DNA of 64,000 nt from Psychrobacter sp. WY6 (GTDB taxonomy: Bacteria > Pseudomonadota > Gammaproteobacteria > Pseudomonadales > Moraxellaceae). Each line of letters starts with the position of its first letter. Position 1 is the stretch's first letter. Both the position numbers and the translations under genes were made by a program. The stretch spans positions 992,001-1,056,000 of the forward strand of contig NZ_CP049902.1 of NCBI RefSeq assembly GCF_018448495.1. The letters are read 5' to 3'. The notes under the pieces were generated by a model that saw only the letters and a program-made list of their open reading frames with translations, searched no databases and was not told the DNA's origin. Positions 12,667 to 21,729 of this stretch are shown piece after piece.

Positions 12667-13340
12667 TCAATCAAGACATGGCTTTATAATTGAAACATCA
12701 GCTGAGTCACCTTCAAAATCAAGTTTCTGATTTAAACATTCAATTTTGCTAATCAACTGTTGTTCTTGTTCTTTACTTAGACTCTGTTCATCGTTGTAGT
12801 CTTTCTTAGGGTAGCGGTTGAAATCAAGTGCTAAACCATATTCTCTTCTAATAATATACTGCAAGTAATCTAACTGAAAATTTTTTCTTCTTATGTCTTC
12901 TGGTAAATCATTACTATCACAATCACATATAGTTTCATACCTATTTAGAATAAGTACCTGTGCGTCACCAGCTTTTACTAGTACTTTAGGCGAAGGATAG
13001 TAAATAGAAGCCGTACTATATCTATTCCATGCTGTACCATAGTTCTGCTGAGCAAACTCAATGTCTCCCTTTTTTCAAGATTAAGCAAAAATTGATAGCT
13101 TTCTTCTTTTTTAGCGAGGCTTTTAGGAGCTTTCCATCCATCAACGACATGACGTAAAATGGCTTCAGAATCTTCATATTCGTAAACTGTCGAATTTTCT
13201 GATGATGAGAGCTCGCTGTCTATTATGGACTTGTCATGGTCTTGAGAAACAATACGTGTCTGCTCATGATCAATATCATCGTTAGAGGTACATGAGGCAA
13301 GCGTTATTAGTACGCATAAAGTGAAGGCGACTTTTATCAT
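12667..13340 (-). CDS. Lipoprotein, candidate immunity protein (frameshifted)
   Basis: Starts with a lipoprotein signal (MIKVAFTLCVLITLASC, Cys17), then a Ser/Asp-rich linker and a domain of about 150 residues with features such as ILRHVVDGWKAPKS, YGTAWNRYSTASIYYPSP and ICDCDSNDLPEDIRR. The frame breaks in a run of six Ts at 13070-13075 (As in the gene); removing one base joins FLLNLEKGD to the second part without a gap, giving about 224 residues. It lies between the L,D-transpeptidase-like protein and the Sel1 lipoprotein. A membrane-anchored periplasmic protein directly after a peptidoglycan-active effector is the standard arrangement for immunity. No family recognised; function is inferred from position. 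Confidence 0.6.
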
Positions 13341-14092
13341 TATATTTTCCTAATTATCAGCTTGCCTACGTATCTTAGATCAGTTCGACGATGACTTATT
13401 AAATAATCGTATATTTGATTCCATAACTTAAGATCTAGTACAGTAACGCAACCTTCAGAGATAGCACCTACATGTACGTAACGGTTATTAGTCTGATATT
13501 CTATAGGGAACCATACTTGATGACACTTTAAAGCAGGGTACGCAGGTTTATATTGTTCTGTATACTCTTTATCATGAGGAACATCAGGGACTAATATATT
13601 GTATGTTCCCTCGGGCAAAGGATTCAGTGAATCAGCTCCTATAGTAGTCAACGAAACGGTTGCTGTATTTCCCGTAAAACTTAAACGTGCAGGAATTTGC
13701 CTGATATCTTTACGAATTACAGAATATATGGTACGTTCTTTGCCCGAATATATAACTTCTATCACAGCACCAGAAGAGGATATGGTAGGTTTTTCTCCTG
13801 AAAGGTATAGCTTCGCATTTCCATCAGTAAGTGAAGCTAACTTACCCTTAAAACTCCCATCCATTATTCTAAAGTAAGTTCTTCCTTCTTTACTGTTAGT
13901 AATCTGAATTTTTGTTCTTTCACAAAGAGATGCAGATTTTGAATTATCCAATCTAACACGAAGCCAGCCACTATCAGTCCCGTCACTTTCCTTAGTGGAT
14001 TTAATAAATCTTACTGGACTTACCTGCTGTCTAGAACCAGTATTAGTATTAGTCTTTGCTCTAATACCTAAAGTTTTTAAAAGCCCATCCAT
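13340..14092 (-). CDS. L,D-transpeptidase-like protein, candidate type VI effector
   Basis: A 250-residue protein with no signal peptide. The N-terminal 150 residues hold beta-rich sequence (GWLRVRLDN, GRTYFRIMDG). The C-terminal part reads LPEGTYNILVPD, then YVHVGAISEGCVTVLD with His207 and Cys215. A His a few residues before S-x-G-C-[VI] is the signature of YkuD/DUF5675-like peptidoglycan enzymes (L,D-transpeptidase fold), where Cys is the nucleophile. The usual SHGC is SEGC here. Lack of a signal peptide, a PAAR gene directly upstream (21-base gap) and a lipoprotein directly downstream (adjoining ends) support a type VI effector acting on the periplasmic cell wall of rivals. The biochemical activity is inferred. 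Confidence 0.6.
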   Translation of the reverse strand: MDGLLKTLGIRAKTNTNTGSRQQVSPVRFIKSTKESDGTDSGWLRVRLDNSKSASLCERTKIQITNSKEGRTYFRIMDGSFKGKLASLTDGNAKLYLSGEKPTISSSGAVIEVIYSGKERTIYSVIRKDIRQIPARLSFTGNTATVSLTTIGADSLNPLPEGTYNILVPDVPHDKEYTEQYKPAYPALKCHQVWFPIEYQTNNRYVHVGAISEGCVTVLDLKLWNQIYDYLISHRRTDLRYVGKLIIRKI

Positions 14093-14113
14093 AATTAATC
14101 CCTACTTAAAATA

Positions 14114-14629
14114 TTAAATAAAAATAATATTTATACTTTTTCCGATGTCAGTACTTACGCGTTTAGTCAAGCCTTCTGAATCGGTTGTACCAGTAGCCAA
14201 AACTTCTTGCGTTTCAGTGTCAAGAACTTGATAGTCCACGTTAGATATAGGTTGATCATTTTCGTCTAAAACTTGAAATTGTTCGTCATATTGTTCTTCG
14301 GAGGAATTACTCATATCCGACTTCGGAAACACCAAAGGCGCTGCCTGCGCAATACTGCCTACATCAAAACCTGACTCCGCAAATGACTGCTGAATAGCAA
14401 TCAGCTTAGCGCCGCAGCTAGTAACATCGCCGCCACGTGCAATAGGCGCACCATCGACAATAAAGGATGCATCACCACTAAGAATGGTGGTGACCTTTTT
14501 GCATTTTTACATATAACTTTATCCGCCTTTACGCGCGACAGGGATACCGTTATGAGTGGTGTGCGCTGAGCCGGAGATGACCGTCCCACCGTGAGAGGTC
14601 TTTGCGCCGACGGTGATATAGGCTGCCAT
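14114..14629 (-). CDS. PAAR-domain spike-tip protein with C-terminal extension (frameshifted twice)
   Basis: ATG at 14629 begins MAAYITVGAKTSHGGTVISG, followed by HNGIPVARKGDKVIC, KKCKKVTTILSGD, FIVDGAPIARGGDVTSCG: a complete PAAR domain with its histidines and cysteines, which caps the VgrG spike of type VI secretion systems. Two compensating one-base changes, near 14523 and in the A-run near 14507, must be undone to read it. The C-terminal 50 residues (FQVLDENDQPISNVDYQVLD, ATGTTDSEGLTKRV) look like a small beta-sandwich/transthyretin-like extension. No VgrG, Hcp or Tss gene lies in the window, so this is an orphan cassette that would need a secretion system elsewhere. Confidence 0.8.
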
Positions 14630-14849
14630 AGTGCTACCTTGCTTAAACGTTTAAAGTTTGGACTTTTATAGCGGATCTATTATTTGCATCACATTATAGA
14701 TGGCTAAAGCGTAAAATATCAAACTTAAGTTTATCTAAGAGTATGATCTAGACAGAAAGACTAATCCGTGCAAAGTATAAAGGCGATTGAAATACTGACT
14801 GCAATAAGAGATTGAGCCTCTTTATTCATTATTAATAACAAGCAAAAAT

Positions 14850-15869
14850 CTAACCTTCCATTTCCCTAAGCAGCCACACAGACACGTCATCAATCTGCGC
14901 TGCCAAATCAGAATGAGCCTTACCTAATTCGTCCAACTTGGCTTTAATAGGTTCTTTATTATATTTAACGCCAGTCAGGGCATCTTTTAACTGGTCAATC
15001 AGTTCAACGTTTAGCGCATCAGAGAAGATACCACATCGCGTATCACTGCTTGCTTCCACATCAAGGTGCAAGTCAATAATACCCCAATCAAAGCGTGTCT
15101 CAATATGATGGGAAAATTCAGGTGTTTTGCCAAAGCGCCAACCCCAATCTGCCATTTGCTGATAATATTTATTGAGTGTCGGCTGCTGCGCGAGACTGGC
15201 TTCATCCAATTCTTCTACTGGCGTAGTGTCGCCATAATCTTTGTCGCGATAGTATTCACAAAACGCTTCGATAATCGCATCTGATAAGCTCTCGTGATTA
15301 ATCGACTCGTTAAACTCAACCAAGTTTGCGACGCGAGCGCGGACGGATTTAATACCTTTGGCTTTTAGTTTTAGCGGATGTGGATTCAGATAATCGCCCA
15401 GCTTTTGCATATTGGCATTGACCAATAATGTCCCGTGATGAAAGCTACGATCCGCCGCATGTTTAAAAGCGCTACCTGATATTTTCTTATCGCCGACCTG
15501 CATGTCGTTACGACCAGATAAATCCGCGTCTATGCCTAACTTTTTTAGCGCATTAATAATAATGGTGAAGTTCGCTGCTTGATCGTAGTCGGCTTTGGGC
15601 GATAAAAAGGTAAAGTTGGTATTGCCCAAATCATGAAACACCGCGCCACCGCCACTCTGACGCCGCGCCAAAAACACATTGTCGGCTTCCATCTTATCGA
15701 TTTTGCATTCAACCCATGGGTTTTGCGAGCGCCCAATGACAACGGTTTCGCTATTGCGCCATAAGAACAGTGTGTGTGAGTCGGGATTAAGGGTATTAAA
15801 TATCCAATCCTCGGTGGCGAGGTTAAACCAAGGGTTGGTCACGGCAGATTTTAAGATGCGCAGTTTCAT
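14850..15869 (-). CDS. lplA: Lipoate-protein ligase A
   Basis: A 339-residue cytosolic enzyme that activates free lipoate with ATP and transfers it to lipoyl domains of 2-oxoacid dehydrogenases and the glycine cleavage H protein. The N terminus NPWFNLATEDWIF, the lipoate-binding loop RRQSGGGAVFHDLGN (residues about 70-84), the KISGSAFK lysine motif and the C-terminal accessory domain are all present, at the length of E. coli LplA. No partner gene adjoins it. Confidence 0.95.
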   Translation of the reverse strand: MKLRILKSAVTNPWFNLATEDWIFNTLNPDSHTLFLWRNSETVVIGRSQNPWVECKIDKMEADNVFLARRQSGGGAVFHDLGNTNFTFLSPKADYDQAANFTIIINALKKLGIDADLSGRNDMQVGDKKISGSAFKHAADRSFHHGTLLVNANMQKLGDYLNPHPLKLKAKGIKSVRARVANLVEFNESINHESLSDAIIEAFCEYYRDKDYGDTTPVEELDEASLAQQPTLNKYYQQMADWGWRFGKTPEFSHHIETRFDWGIIDLHLDVEASSDTRCGIFSDALNVELIDQLKDALTGVKYNKEPIKAKLDELGKAHSDLAAQIDDVSVWLLREMEG

Positions 15870-16119
15870 GTTTGTCCTTTTTTAAGGTATGAGTTTAAGA
15901 GTTTTAAAATTAACAACTATTTTATACGGGTTAAAATAACAAAAAAAAGTTGGCAAAAAAATCTATAACTTTTACTGACTTTATGGAGTGACTAGGTATA
16001 ATGCTACCTAACATAAGTTTGAGCGATTTTATATTGGATTAATGCCTACTAAAATGGTTTTTTATAACGTAGTAGAATCGCCCATAAAATACTCATTATT
16101 AAAATAGTGACACTCAAAA

Positions 16120-16923
16120 ATGAATAGTACACCAAGGAAAGTCAAGTTCTCTACTATCATGAGCCTTCTAAAAAAGCCAATTGCACTGTTTTTTGGCTTA
16201 CTATTTTCTTTTTTTGCCTTGCTGATGTTCGTTATTTTTACCCTGATATTCTCTTTTACGGGTAATGACAGTCCAAAAATAGACTATGAGTTAATCGACT
16301 CTCAAGGTATAGAAACGAGCGCTGAAGTCACTGATATTGAGGTCGAAAGCAACGTAACCATAAACGATGTTCATCCGACAATCATCTCATACCAATACTT
16401 CAAGAATAATGAGGCAGTTAGATCTAAATACAAAGTTCTGGAAGGTGAAAGGATCGAAGCGCTCCAAGTTGGCGATAATCTCGCTATTAAAGAACTAAAT
16501 GGTCAATCAATCATACAGAATTTGAAGCCTTACCGCTTTCCAGTGGCGTTACTTTTTTTGATACCTATACCGTTTATGCTATTTGGCCTGCCATTTTTAA
16601 TGTATTTATTTATTAGCACCAGAAAAGAGCTAAAGCTCTACAAGTACGGGCAAGTTGCTACGGCACGTATCGTTTCTATGATGCCAAAATACGCCATTCC
16701 TATTATCAATTTAGGACAAGGTGTCATCGTGCATTATGAATATGAAACGAGAAGTGGCAATAAAGTGATAGGAGAGTCGTTAACCACGGACTTCTCCATT
16801 ATAAGTGATAAAAGAACAGGGGATGAGGTTTCTATCTTTGTAGCGACGAACAATGAGGCTCAGTCATGCCTCATTCCCAAGCTAGAATCGCTTCGCAATA
16901 ACTGGGATATAGTCCCTGTGTAG
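16120..16923 (+). CDS. Membrane protein with DUF3592-like domains
   Basis: A 267-residue protein with a hydrophobic segment at about residues 20-46, a soluble domain (GIETSAEVTDIEVESN ... LQVGDNLAIKELNG), a second hydrophobic pair at about 140-165 and a second soluble domain with the same theme (GQVATARIVSMMP ... VIVHYEYETRSGNKVIGES). This repeated beta-rich pattern around two membrane segments is that of DUF3592 proteins, whose function is not known. It stands alone; a terminator follows. Confidence 0.65.
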   Translation: MNSTPRKVKFSTIMSLLKKPIALFFGLLFSFFALLMFVIFTLIFSFTGNDSPKIDYELIDSQGIETSAEVTDIEVESNVTINDVHPTIISYQYFKNNEAVRSKYKVLEGERIEALQVGDNLAIKELNGQSIIQNLKPYRFPVALLFLIPIPFMLFGLPFLMYLFISTRKELKLYKYGQVATARIVSMMPKYAIPIINLGQGVIVHYEYETRSGNKVIGESLTTDFSIISDKRTGDEVSIFVATNNEAQSCLIPKLESLRNNWDIVPV

Positions 16924-16995
16924 GTTGGATAAATGAGCTACTGCTATGTTTAGCTATGCGGGGTTAGAGAATATTGGCTCCAATAAATCTAACAA

Positions 16996-17024
16996 TAAAA
17001 AACGCTCATCAAGAGCGTTGTTTT
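16996..17024. terminator. Terminator between convergent genes
   Basis: Stem AACGCTC/GAGCGTT with a 5-base loop, A-rich before and T-rich after, between the DUF3592 gene (+) and the cholesterol oxidase gene (-). Confidence 0.75.
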
Positions 17025-17055
17025 ATCTAACCCAGCTTTATAAACTTTCAACACC

Positions 17056-18654
17056 CTACCCAAAATCCTCTTTCAAAATACTCGCCAAATTACGCTCCGC
17101 AAGTCCCGTGATAAACACATATGGATTGACGCCAGCGCTACCGGGGATTAACGCGCCATCTTGCACGTAGATATTTTCGTGCCCTTTGACTCGTCCCACT
17201 TCATCAGTCGCTTTGCCTAATACGCAGCCGCCAAGCGGGTGATAGCAGAAATCATCGCCGAAGCCTTTGGTAAACAGTAAGCTTGAAGTCGAGCCACCAT
17301 TTACTTTGGCGAGTTTTTCGATCAGCTCTTTGGCAGCATTTACTGAGTACTCGTTTTGCTCACGTTTCCAGTTGAGTTTGACGGTTTTGGTGGTCTTATC
17401 ATAGTAATAGTTGCCGCGTTCTGGATTGTCAGTGATGGCGAGATATAGCGTCGTCCACGTCTCAAGTCCTAACGGTAATGGCGCGAGTTCGGCAAAGATT
17501 TTGTACTTCGAGCCGTCTCTATCACCGTCCCACATATTGATGCCTTTGACCGGAATGGTAGATTGGGTGGTGCCAGCCGCGTGGACGAAATTGCGTCCCG
17601 TCATGATGTTACCGTTGGGTCCCCAATGCTGTCCAATATGCTCGTTTAAGTTATTAAGCTTGCCTTCCGCTTGGCTTTTAAGCAGTAACTCTGAGGTGCC
17701 CGTACTGCCAGCATTAAGGAAGAGCTTATCGCAAGTGTAATGCTCCACTTCATCCACGCCGCGAGTTTTATTGATGACATGGACTTCTAAACGCAGTTGG
17801 TCGTTATCGAGCGCTTGAATGCTATTAACTTTGCGCAAGGTTTTGACCGTGACATTGCCTGTGGCTTCAGCGTTTTTTAGGTAGGTTAAATCCAGTGAAA
17901 ATTTGCCCGCATTGTTGCCATAGATGACTTCACCGCCGAGCGCGGATTTATACACTTCGCCGCGGGCTTCTTTTTGCATATAGTCAAAATCGTAGCTATT
18001 ACCGAAAAACTCTGTTTTTAGTCCCGCTTTTTCGGCTTGGCGTTCAGCCGAACGAGTAAATTCGTAGTGCTCGGATTGATTAAAAAATGACTCCGGAATT
18101 TGGCTGACTTTTAATTCTCGCATAGCACGCGGGAAGTAAGTGTCGTACATCTCATCAGCATCAATCCAAGGGAACGTTTCTTCAAAGTGCGAGCGTCTGG
18201 GCTGAATGGCAATCGCGCCATTGACGATAGAGCCGCCACCATAAGCACGCCCTGCGAAGACTTTCATATCGTCGTATTCGATTAAATCCAACACCCCAGG
18301 ATATTTCCTGATTGGAATTGGAATCGGGATAGGAGCGTTTGGCATATTGCTAAACCAGCTTGAGCGTTTATCAGCGTTAATCATTTTGCAAAAGGTATCG
18401 TGTTTGGGGCTTCTATCCCAGCGCATCCCCATCTCAAGGATTAAAACCTTGTGACCTTTTTCGCTCAATCGCAGCGCCGATACCGCACCGCCATAGCCAC
18501 TACCAACGATGATATTAGGAAAATGCCCAGCTTGAGTAATTTTGCTTGGTAGCTTTGGCTGCTTGGCAAGCGTTTGGCAACCACTCACCGCAGCGGAGGT
18601 GCTGATAGCGCCTAAGCTTAAACCCATGGCTTTAATCAGTTGGCGTCGTTGCAT
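17056..18654 (-). CDS. Class I cholesterol oxidase-like GMC oxidoreductase, Tat/lipoprotein signal
   Basis: A 532-residue flavoprotein closely resembling Streptomyces/Brevibacterium-type cholesterol oxidase, which oxidises and isomerises cholesterol to cholest-4-en-3-one. FAD fold GSGYGGAVSALRLSEKG at 51-67, then DKRSSWF, VFAGRAYGGGSIVNG, VIYGNNAGKFSLDLTYL and HWGPNGNIMTGRN all follow the family order. The catalytic trio is present: Glu389 (FAELAPL), His472 (FCYHPLGGCVLGKATD) and Asn510 (GVNPYV). I start at Met 18654, not the upstream Met at 18822, because an AGGA ribosome site precedes it and it begins a twin-arginine signal (RRQLIKAMG) ending in a lipobox (VSGC, Cys26). The enzyme is thus probably a Tat-exported lipoprotein. 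A PIPIPIPI run lies near residue 110. The true sterol or other substrate is unknown. Confidence 0.85.
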   Translation of the reverse strand: MQRRQLIKAMGLSLGAISTSAAVSGCQTLAKQPKLPSKITQAGHFPNIIVGSGYGGAVSALRLSEKGHKVLILEMGMRWDRSPKHDTFCKMINADKRSSWFSNMPNAPIPIPIPIRKYPGVLDLIEYDDMKVFAGRAYGGGSIVNGAIAIQPRRSHFEETFPWIDADEMYDTYFPRAMRELKVSQIPESFFNQSEHYEFTRSAERQAEKAGLKTEFFGNSYDFDYMQKEARGEVYKSALGGEVIYGNNAGKFSLDLTYLKNAEATGNVTVKTLRKVNSIQALDNDQLRLEVHVINKTRGVDEVEHYTCDKLFLNAGSTGTSELLLKSQAEGKLNNLNEHIGQHWGPNGNIMTGRNFVHAAGTTQSTIPVKGINMWDGDRDGSKYKIFAELAPLPLGLETWTTLYLAITDNPERGNYYYDKTTKTVKLNWKREQNEYSVNAAKELIEKLAKVNGGSTSSLLFTKGFGDDFCYHPLGGCVLGKATDEVGRVKGHENIYVQDGALIPGSAGVNPYVFITGLAERNLASILKEDFG

Positions 18655-19046
18655 GGTGTATCCTAATTTGATATTTAAGCTAAAAAGCCCGTATGAAATA
18701 ATATTAGCTTTTGACCGCAGAGATGCGCTAAGCCAAGCGATCATCATATTAGCAAACATAGGTTGCGTTATTATTTCAGTCACGCGATTGCTGTAATACT
18801 TATAGGCAAATCGGGCTTTCATTCAACGATTATTCTTGCCAGCTTTTAGTCAATGTCTTATCCAGTCACTTAGTCAATTGTTTTTAGAGTGACGTGTAAA
18901 CTTGACCGAATAGAGAATTTCGCTTATCATCTTGTTTCAATGTACTAGAACACAAATACATTAAAATATTTTCATTACTAAAAATGCTAAATAATTCGGC
19001 AAAAATGCCAATACTAATACTCCATTTAAAATAACAAGGGTTAACT

Positions 19047-20271
19047 ATGACAACGCAAAATACCACTACTGGCTACGGTTTACATCAATCAATTTTGCCC
19101 AATGACGATGGTTTATACGGAGAGTTTGGTGGCAAAATTGGTCATCCTGAGCTTGCCAAAGCCATGGCAGAAATCGAAGTAGGCTTTCGTGAAATCATTA
19201 AAAATGACGATTTTATCGCTGAGATGAAGCGCTTGCGTGAGACCTATGTTGGTCGTCCAAGTCCTATTTATCATGCGCAGCGTTTGACGAAGCATTGCGG
19301 CGGCGCGCAGATTTATTTTAAGCGTGAAGATTTAAACCATACGGGCGCGCATAAGATTAATCACTGTTTGGGTGAAGTATTATTGGCCAAGAAATTAGGC
19401 AAAACCAAAGTAATTGCCGAAACGGGTGCGGGGCAACATGGCGTAGCATTAGCGACGGCAGCGGCCTTGATGGGTATGGAGTGTGAGATTCACATGGGTG
19501 TGGTCGATATTAAAAAGGAGCATCCAAACGTCAGTCGTATGAAGATTTTGGGTGCCAATATCGTACCAGTCTCGCGTGGCGCGGGTACGCTAAAAGAAGC
19601 AGTCGATAGCGCCTTTGAAACCTATCTTAATGAGCTCGATACCAGTATGTTTGCGATTGGCTCGGCACTGGGACCTGCGCCCTATCCTGAAATGGTCAGC
19701 TATTTTCAGTCAGTGGTCGGACATGAAGCACGGTCGCAGTTTTTAACGACGACGGGTAAGCTACCTAATAAAGTGGTCGCTTGTATTGGCGGCGGCTCTA
19801 ATGCTATCGGTATGTTTAGCGGCTTTTTTGATGATAAAAATGTAGAAAAAAGGCGTGGAACCCGCAGGTGAGGGCCTAGATACGCCCAATCATGCGGCGA
19901 CGATGTCGCTCGGCGTCAAAGGCGAAATTCATGGTTTTAAATGCTACGTGCTGCTCGATGAAAAAGGCGAGCCAGCTCCCGTACATTCGATTGCCTCCGG
20001 TCTTGATTATCCTGGGGTTGGACCACAGCACTCGCATCTAAGAGATTTGCAACTCGCCACTTATGAGTCAGCGACTGACGCTGAATGTCTAGAGGCGTTT
20101 ATGGCATTGTCACGCCTTGAGGGTATTATTCCTGCCTTAGAGTCGGCACATGCCATTGCTTATGCGATGAAAATTGCCAAGGATATGTCAGCGGATGAGA
20201 CGATTTTGGTCAATTTGTCAGGGCGCGGCGATAAGGATATTGACTTTATTTTGGATAAAGTAAATTTGTAG
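19047..20271 (+). CDS. trpB: Tryptophan synthase beta chain, stand-alone (frameshifted)
   Basis: A protein of about 407 residues that condenses indole with serine. It has the PLP lysine in HTGAHKIN, the catalytic glutamate in [11 protein letters not shown] and the phosphate loop [12 protein letters not shown]. The frame breaks in a run of six As (19846-19851); dropping one joins DDKNVEK to [18 protein letters not shown] seamlessly. No trpA lies beside it. Sequences such as [15 protein letters not shown] and [20 protein letters not shown] differ noticeably from the usual TrpB of trpBA operons, so this may be a second, TrpA-independent copy. Neighbours are unrelated. The subclass is inferred. 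Confidence 0.87.
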
Positions 20272-20488
20272 AAGAAATCAGTGATAAATACAGAAAATAC
20301 AACATCAATCGAGCAATTAAAAAGTTATCATCGAGGTTTTTTTATCACACGATACTTTTTACGAATGAGCCTTTTATAACTGCGCTTTTATGATGAATGT
20401 CTGCTAATAATCATTTCATAACGAGAAGTTCATAAATAGCCATTTTATAAGTAAGGAGCAATCGTCTAACGCTTGATAGGATCACCCC

Positions 20489-21390
20489 ATGTCTAACCGC
20501 GACCTCATTATTTTTATCACCTTATCCTTTATGTGGTCGCTGTCTTTTATTTTTTATCGTATCGGCGTGCCTGAATTTGGCTCGTTAGCTTTTGCGAGCC
20601 TTCGTGTGGTCTTGGCTGGACTGACCATGCTGGTTTTTGTTTTGATCAGCCCAAAAAACAGAGAGGGTATACGGGATAATTGGAAAGTGTTGACGCTGGT
20701 TGGATTATTTTCTGCGGCTATTCCCTTTATCCTGTTTGCATTTTCAGCGCGCTCGGTAAACGCAGGGGTGTTGGCGGTGCTTAATGCGTCTGTGCCGATG
20801 ATGAGCGGTTTCATCGCCAGTACCTTTTTTAAAGACAGGCTGTCAAGAACACAAATTCTCGGTTTAGTCATCGGTGTTATCGGTGTGATTATTTTGATGA
20901 GTGAAAACTTATTTGGCGGTAGCGGGCAGGGCGCTGAGTCAAGTTCAGGGTTGCTACCAATGGGCTATGCGTTATTGGCCTGTGTCGGTTATGCCGTCGG
21001 TGCCAATATCACCAGAAACTACTTATACAATGTCTCACCAGTCGCTATTACCGCAGGTTCGCTCATCATTGCCAGTATTATCATGTTGCCGATAGCAGTC
21101 TACGAATTCCCATATGGTAAAAGCATTAGCCTTACTGCTTGGGTTTCAGTCATTTGTATTGGCGTATTTTCAACAGCCATTGCCTTGATTTTTATGAATC
21201 AATTGATAAAAAGTATTGGTCCTATGCGTGCAACCAGCATTACCTTGGTGATTCCGATTTTTGCGATTATATTGGGTTACTTATTGCTTGGTGAAGCATT
21301 GGACCGCCTGCGATCATCGGCTCGATGGTGATATTGTTTGGCACTTACTTGTCTTTAGAGTTGTCCATTAAAAAGATGCTCAAGTTGTAA
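20489..21390 (+). CDS. DMT-family (EamA) exporter (frameshifted)
   Basis: About 300 residues with ten hydrophobic segments arranged as two EamA repeats, as in drug/metabolite transporters of the RhaT/YdcZ type. The first reading frame ends early at GEALDRL; restoring one base near 21301 continues it as PPAIIGSMVILFGTYLSLEL and ends at 21390, which is the usual C terminus. Substrate unknown. Inner membrane. It lies between trpB and the old yellow enzyme with more than 200 bases on either side, so it is probably transcribed alone. Confidence 0.82.
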
Positions 21391-21729
21391 AAATCTCGAT
21401 TGGGTCATCGTTCAACATGCTCCAAGTAGACTTTTGACTAAAAGGTTATGAGTACAGGTTATTGATAAAATATTATTTTTCTATTTATGTTTTTAAATGA
21501 TTAAAGCCATTCGCTTAATAGGCTAATAAGAGGCGTTGAATAATGAGTATTATCAATACCGATATCATGCCATATTGATATTTTTGTTGGTCATTTTTCC
21601 TTGGAATTATCATGTTTGCCCCCTATAAAGACTACGGATTATAAATAGCGTATTGAAAAACGAGCGCGCTATTTATTCATTAATAACAAACCAATCATTA
21701 TGGTTTTATAACAACAAATAAGGCTTTTT
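21391..21729. promoter_or_regulatory. Intergenic region upstream of the old yellow enzyme, with operator candidate
   Basis: This AT-rich 340-bp stretch holds no gene. About 55 bases before the old yellow enzyme start is an 8-bp inverted repeat, AAATAGCG at 21653-21660 and CGCTATTT at 21667-21674, which could be a repressor site or a hairpin. It does not match the NemR operator that I know. Confidence 0.35.
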
